This document shows, piece by piece, positions 63,903 through 64,000 of a stretch of 64,000 bases of DNA. The stretch covers positions 20,392,001 through 20,456,000 of the forward strand of contig OX344757.2 in NCBI GenBank assembly GCA_947034885.2, given 5' to 3'. Positions within the stretch are counted from its first letter, which is position 1; every line of letters begins with the position of its first letter. This stretch comes from Thuidium tamariscinum. Its lineage: Eukaryota; Streptophyta; Bryopsida; Hypnales; Thuidiaceae. The notes under the pieces were generated by a model. The model made no database searches. It saw only the letters and a list, made by a program, of their open reading frames with translations, and was not told where the DNA came from. The position numbers were made by a program, and so were the translations under genes.

Positions 63903-64000
63903 TACATTCCAGGGTTAATCATAAAGTGTATGCAATGGAGACCAAGAGCTAGAGTTTGGAAAAAAGACACCTAAGATGAAAGTCCTTGAAGCACCAAAAA

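Noticed and set aside
1..64000. CRISPR arrays, tRNA or rRNA genes, intact LTR retrotransposons
   Set aside because: No regularly spaced identical repeats with unique spacers, no RNA gene signatures, and no reverse transcriptase, integrase or gag motifs were seen in any frame.

Overview
The window looks like nuclear DNA of a streptophyte plant, most likely a land plant outside the seed plants. This placement is inference: the evidence is GT-AG introns, a plant-type LAG1 ceramide synthase, a plant-type secreted pectate lyase, a MULE/SWIM transposase-like gene and very AT-rich, transposon-packed intergenic DNA. I see no bacterial operons, rRNA, tRNA or CRISPR.

Layout. 1-2794 holds TTAA-flanked inverted-repeat elements and a 91-bp tandem repeat. 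2795-7361 (minus) is a many-exon gene that joins a ParB/Spo0J-like domain, a long charged region and a beta-class amino-methyltransferase-like fold. It carries an in-frame TGA, one splice junction that does not keep phase, and a GC-rich hAT-type MITE with a perfect 8-bp target duplication in one intron. 7362-12910 contains ten copies of a short dyad (core TCTCG-N4-CGAGA), and a basic, NLS-like exon at 11852-12145 (minus) that may be the 5' exon of the same gene. 12911-16758 (plus) is a MULE-type transposase gene with a SWIM finger, one intron and a one-base frameshift. The two genes are divergent, and one possible reading is a large, decaying mobile element or a jointly mobilised pair.

16759-35548 is mostly AT-rich repeat DNA: TTAA elements, small foldbacks, a CACTA-like MITE and a frameshifted coiled-coil gene fragment at 28481-29153. 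35549-38888 (minus) is a complete six-exon ceramide synthase (332 residues). 38889-59042 is again repeat DNA: a 1.07-kb foldback, nested TTAA and Mutator-like MITEs, a (TA)n tract and a 115-bp near-perfect hairpin. 59043-61855 (plus) is a complete six-exon pectate lyase (479 residues). The window ends in a 1.2-kb Mutator-like element.

Two host genes therefore look intact: LAG1 in ER sphingolipid synthesis and PL1 in cell-wall pectin cleavage. Nearly everything else is mobile DNA or its relics. The ParB-methyltransferase gene is the most unusual item. Splice models were read by eye from GT/AG sites and reading phase, with no transcript evidence.
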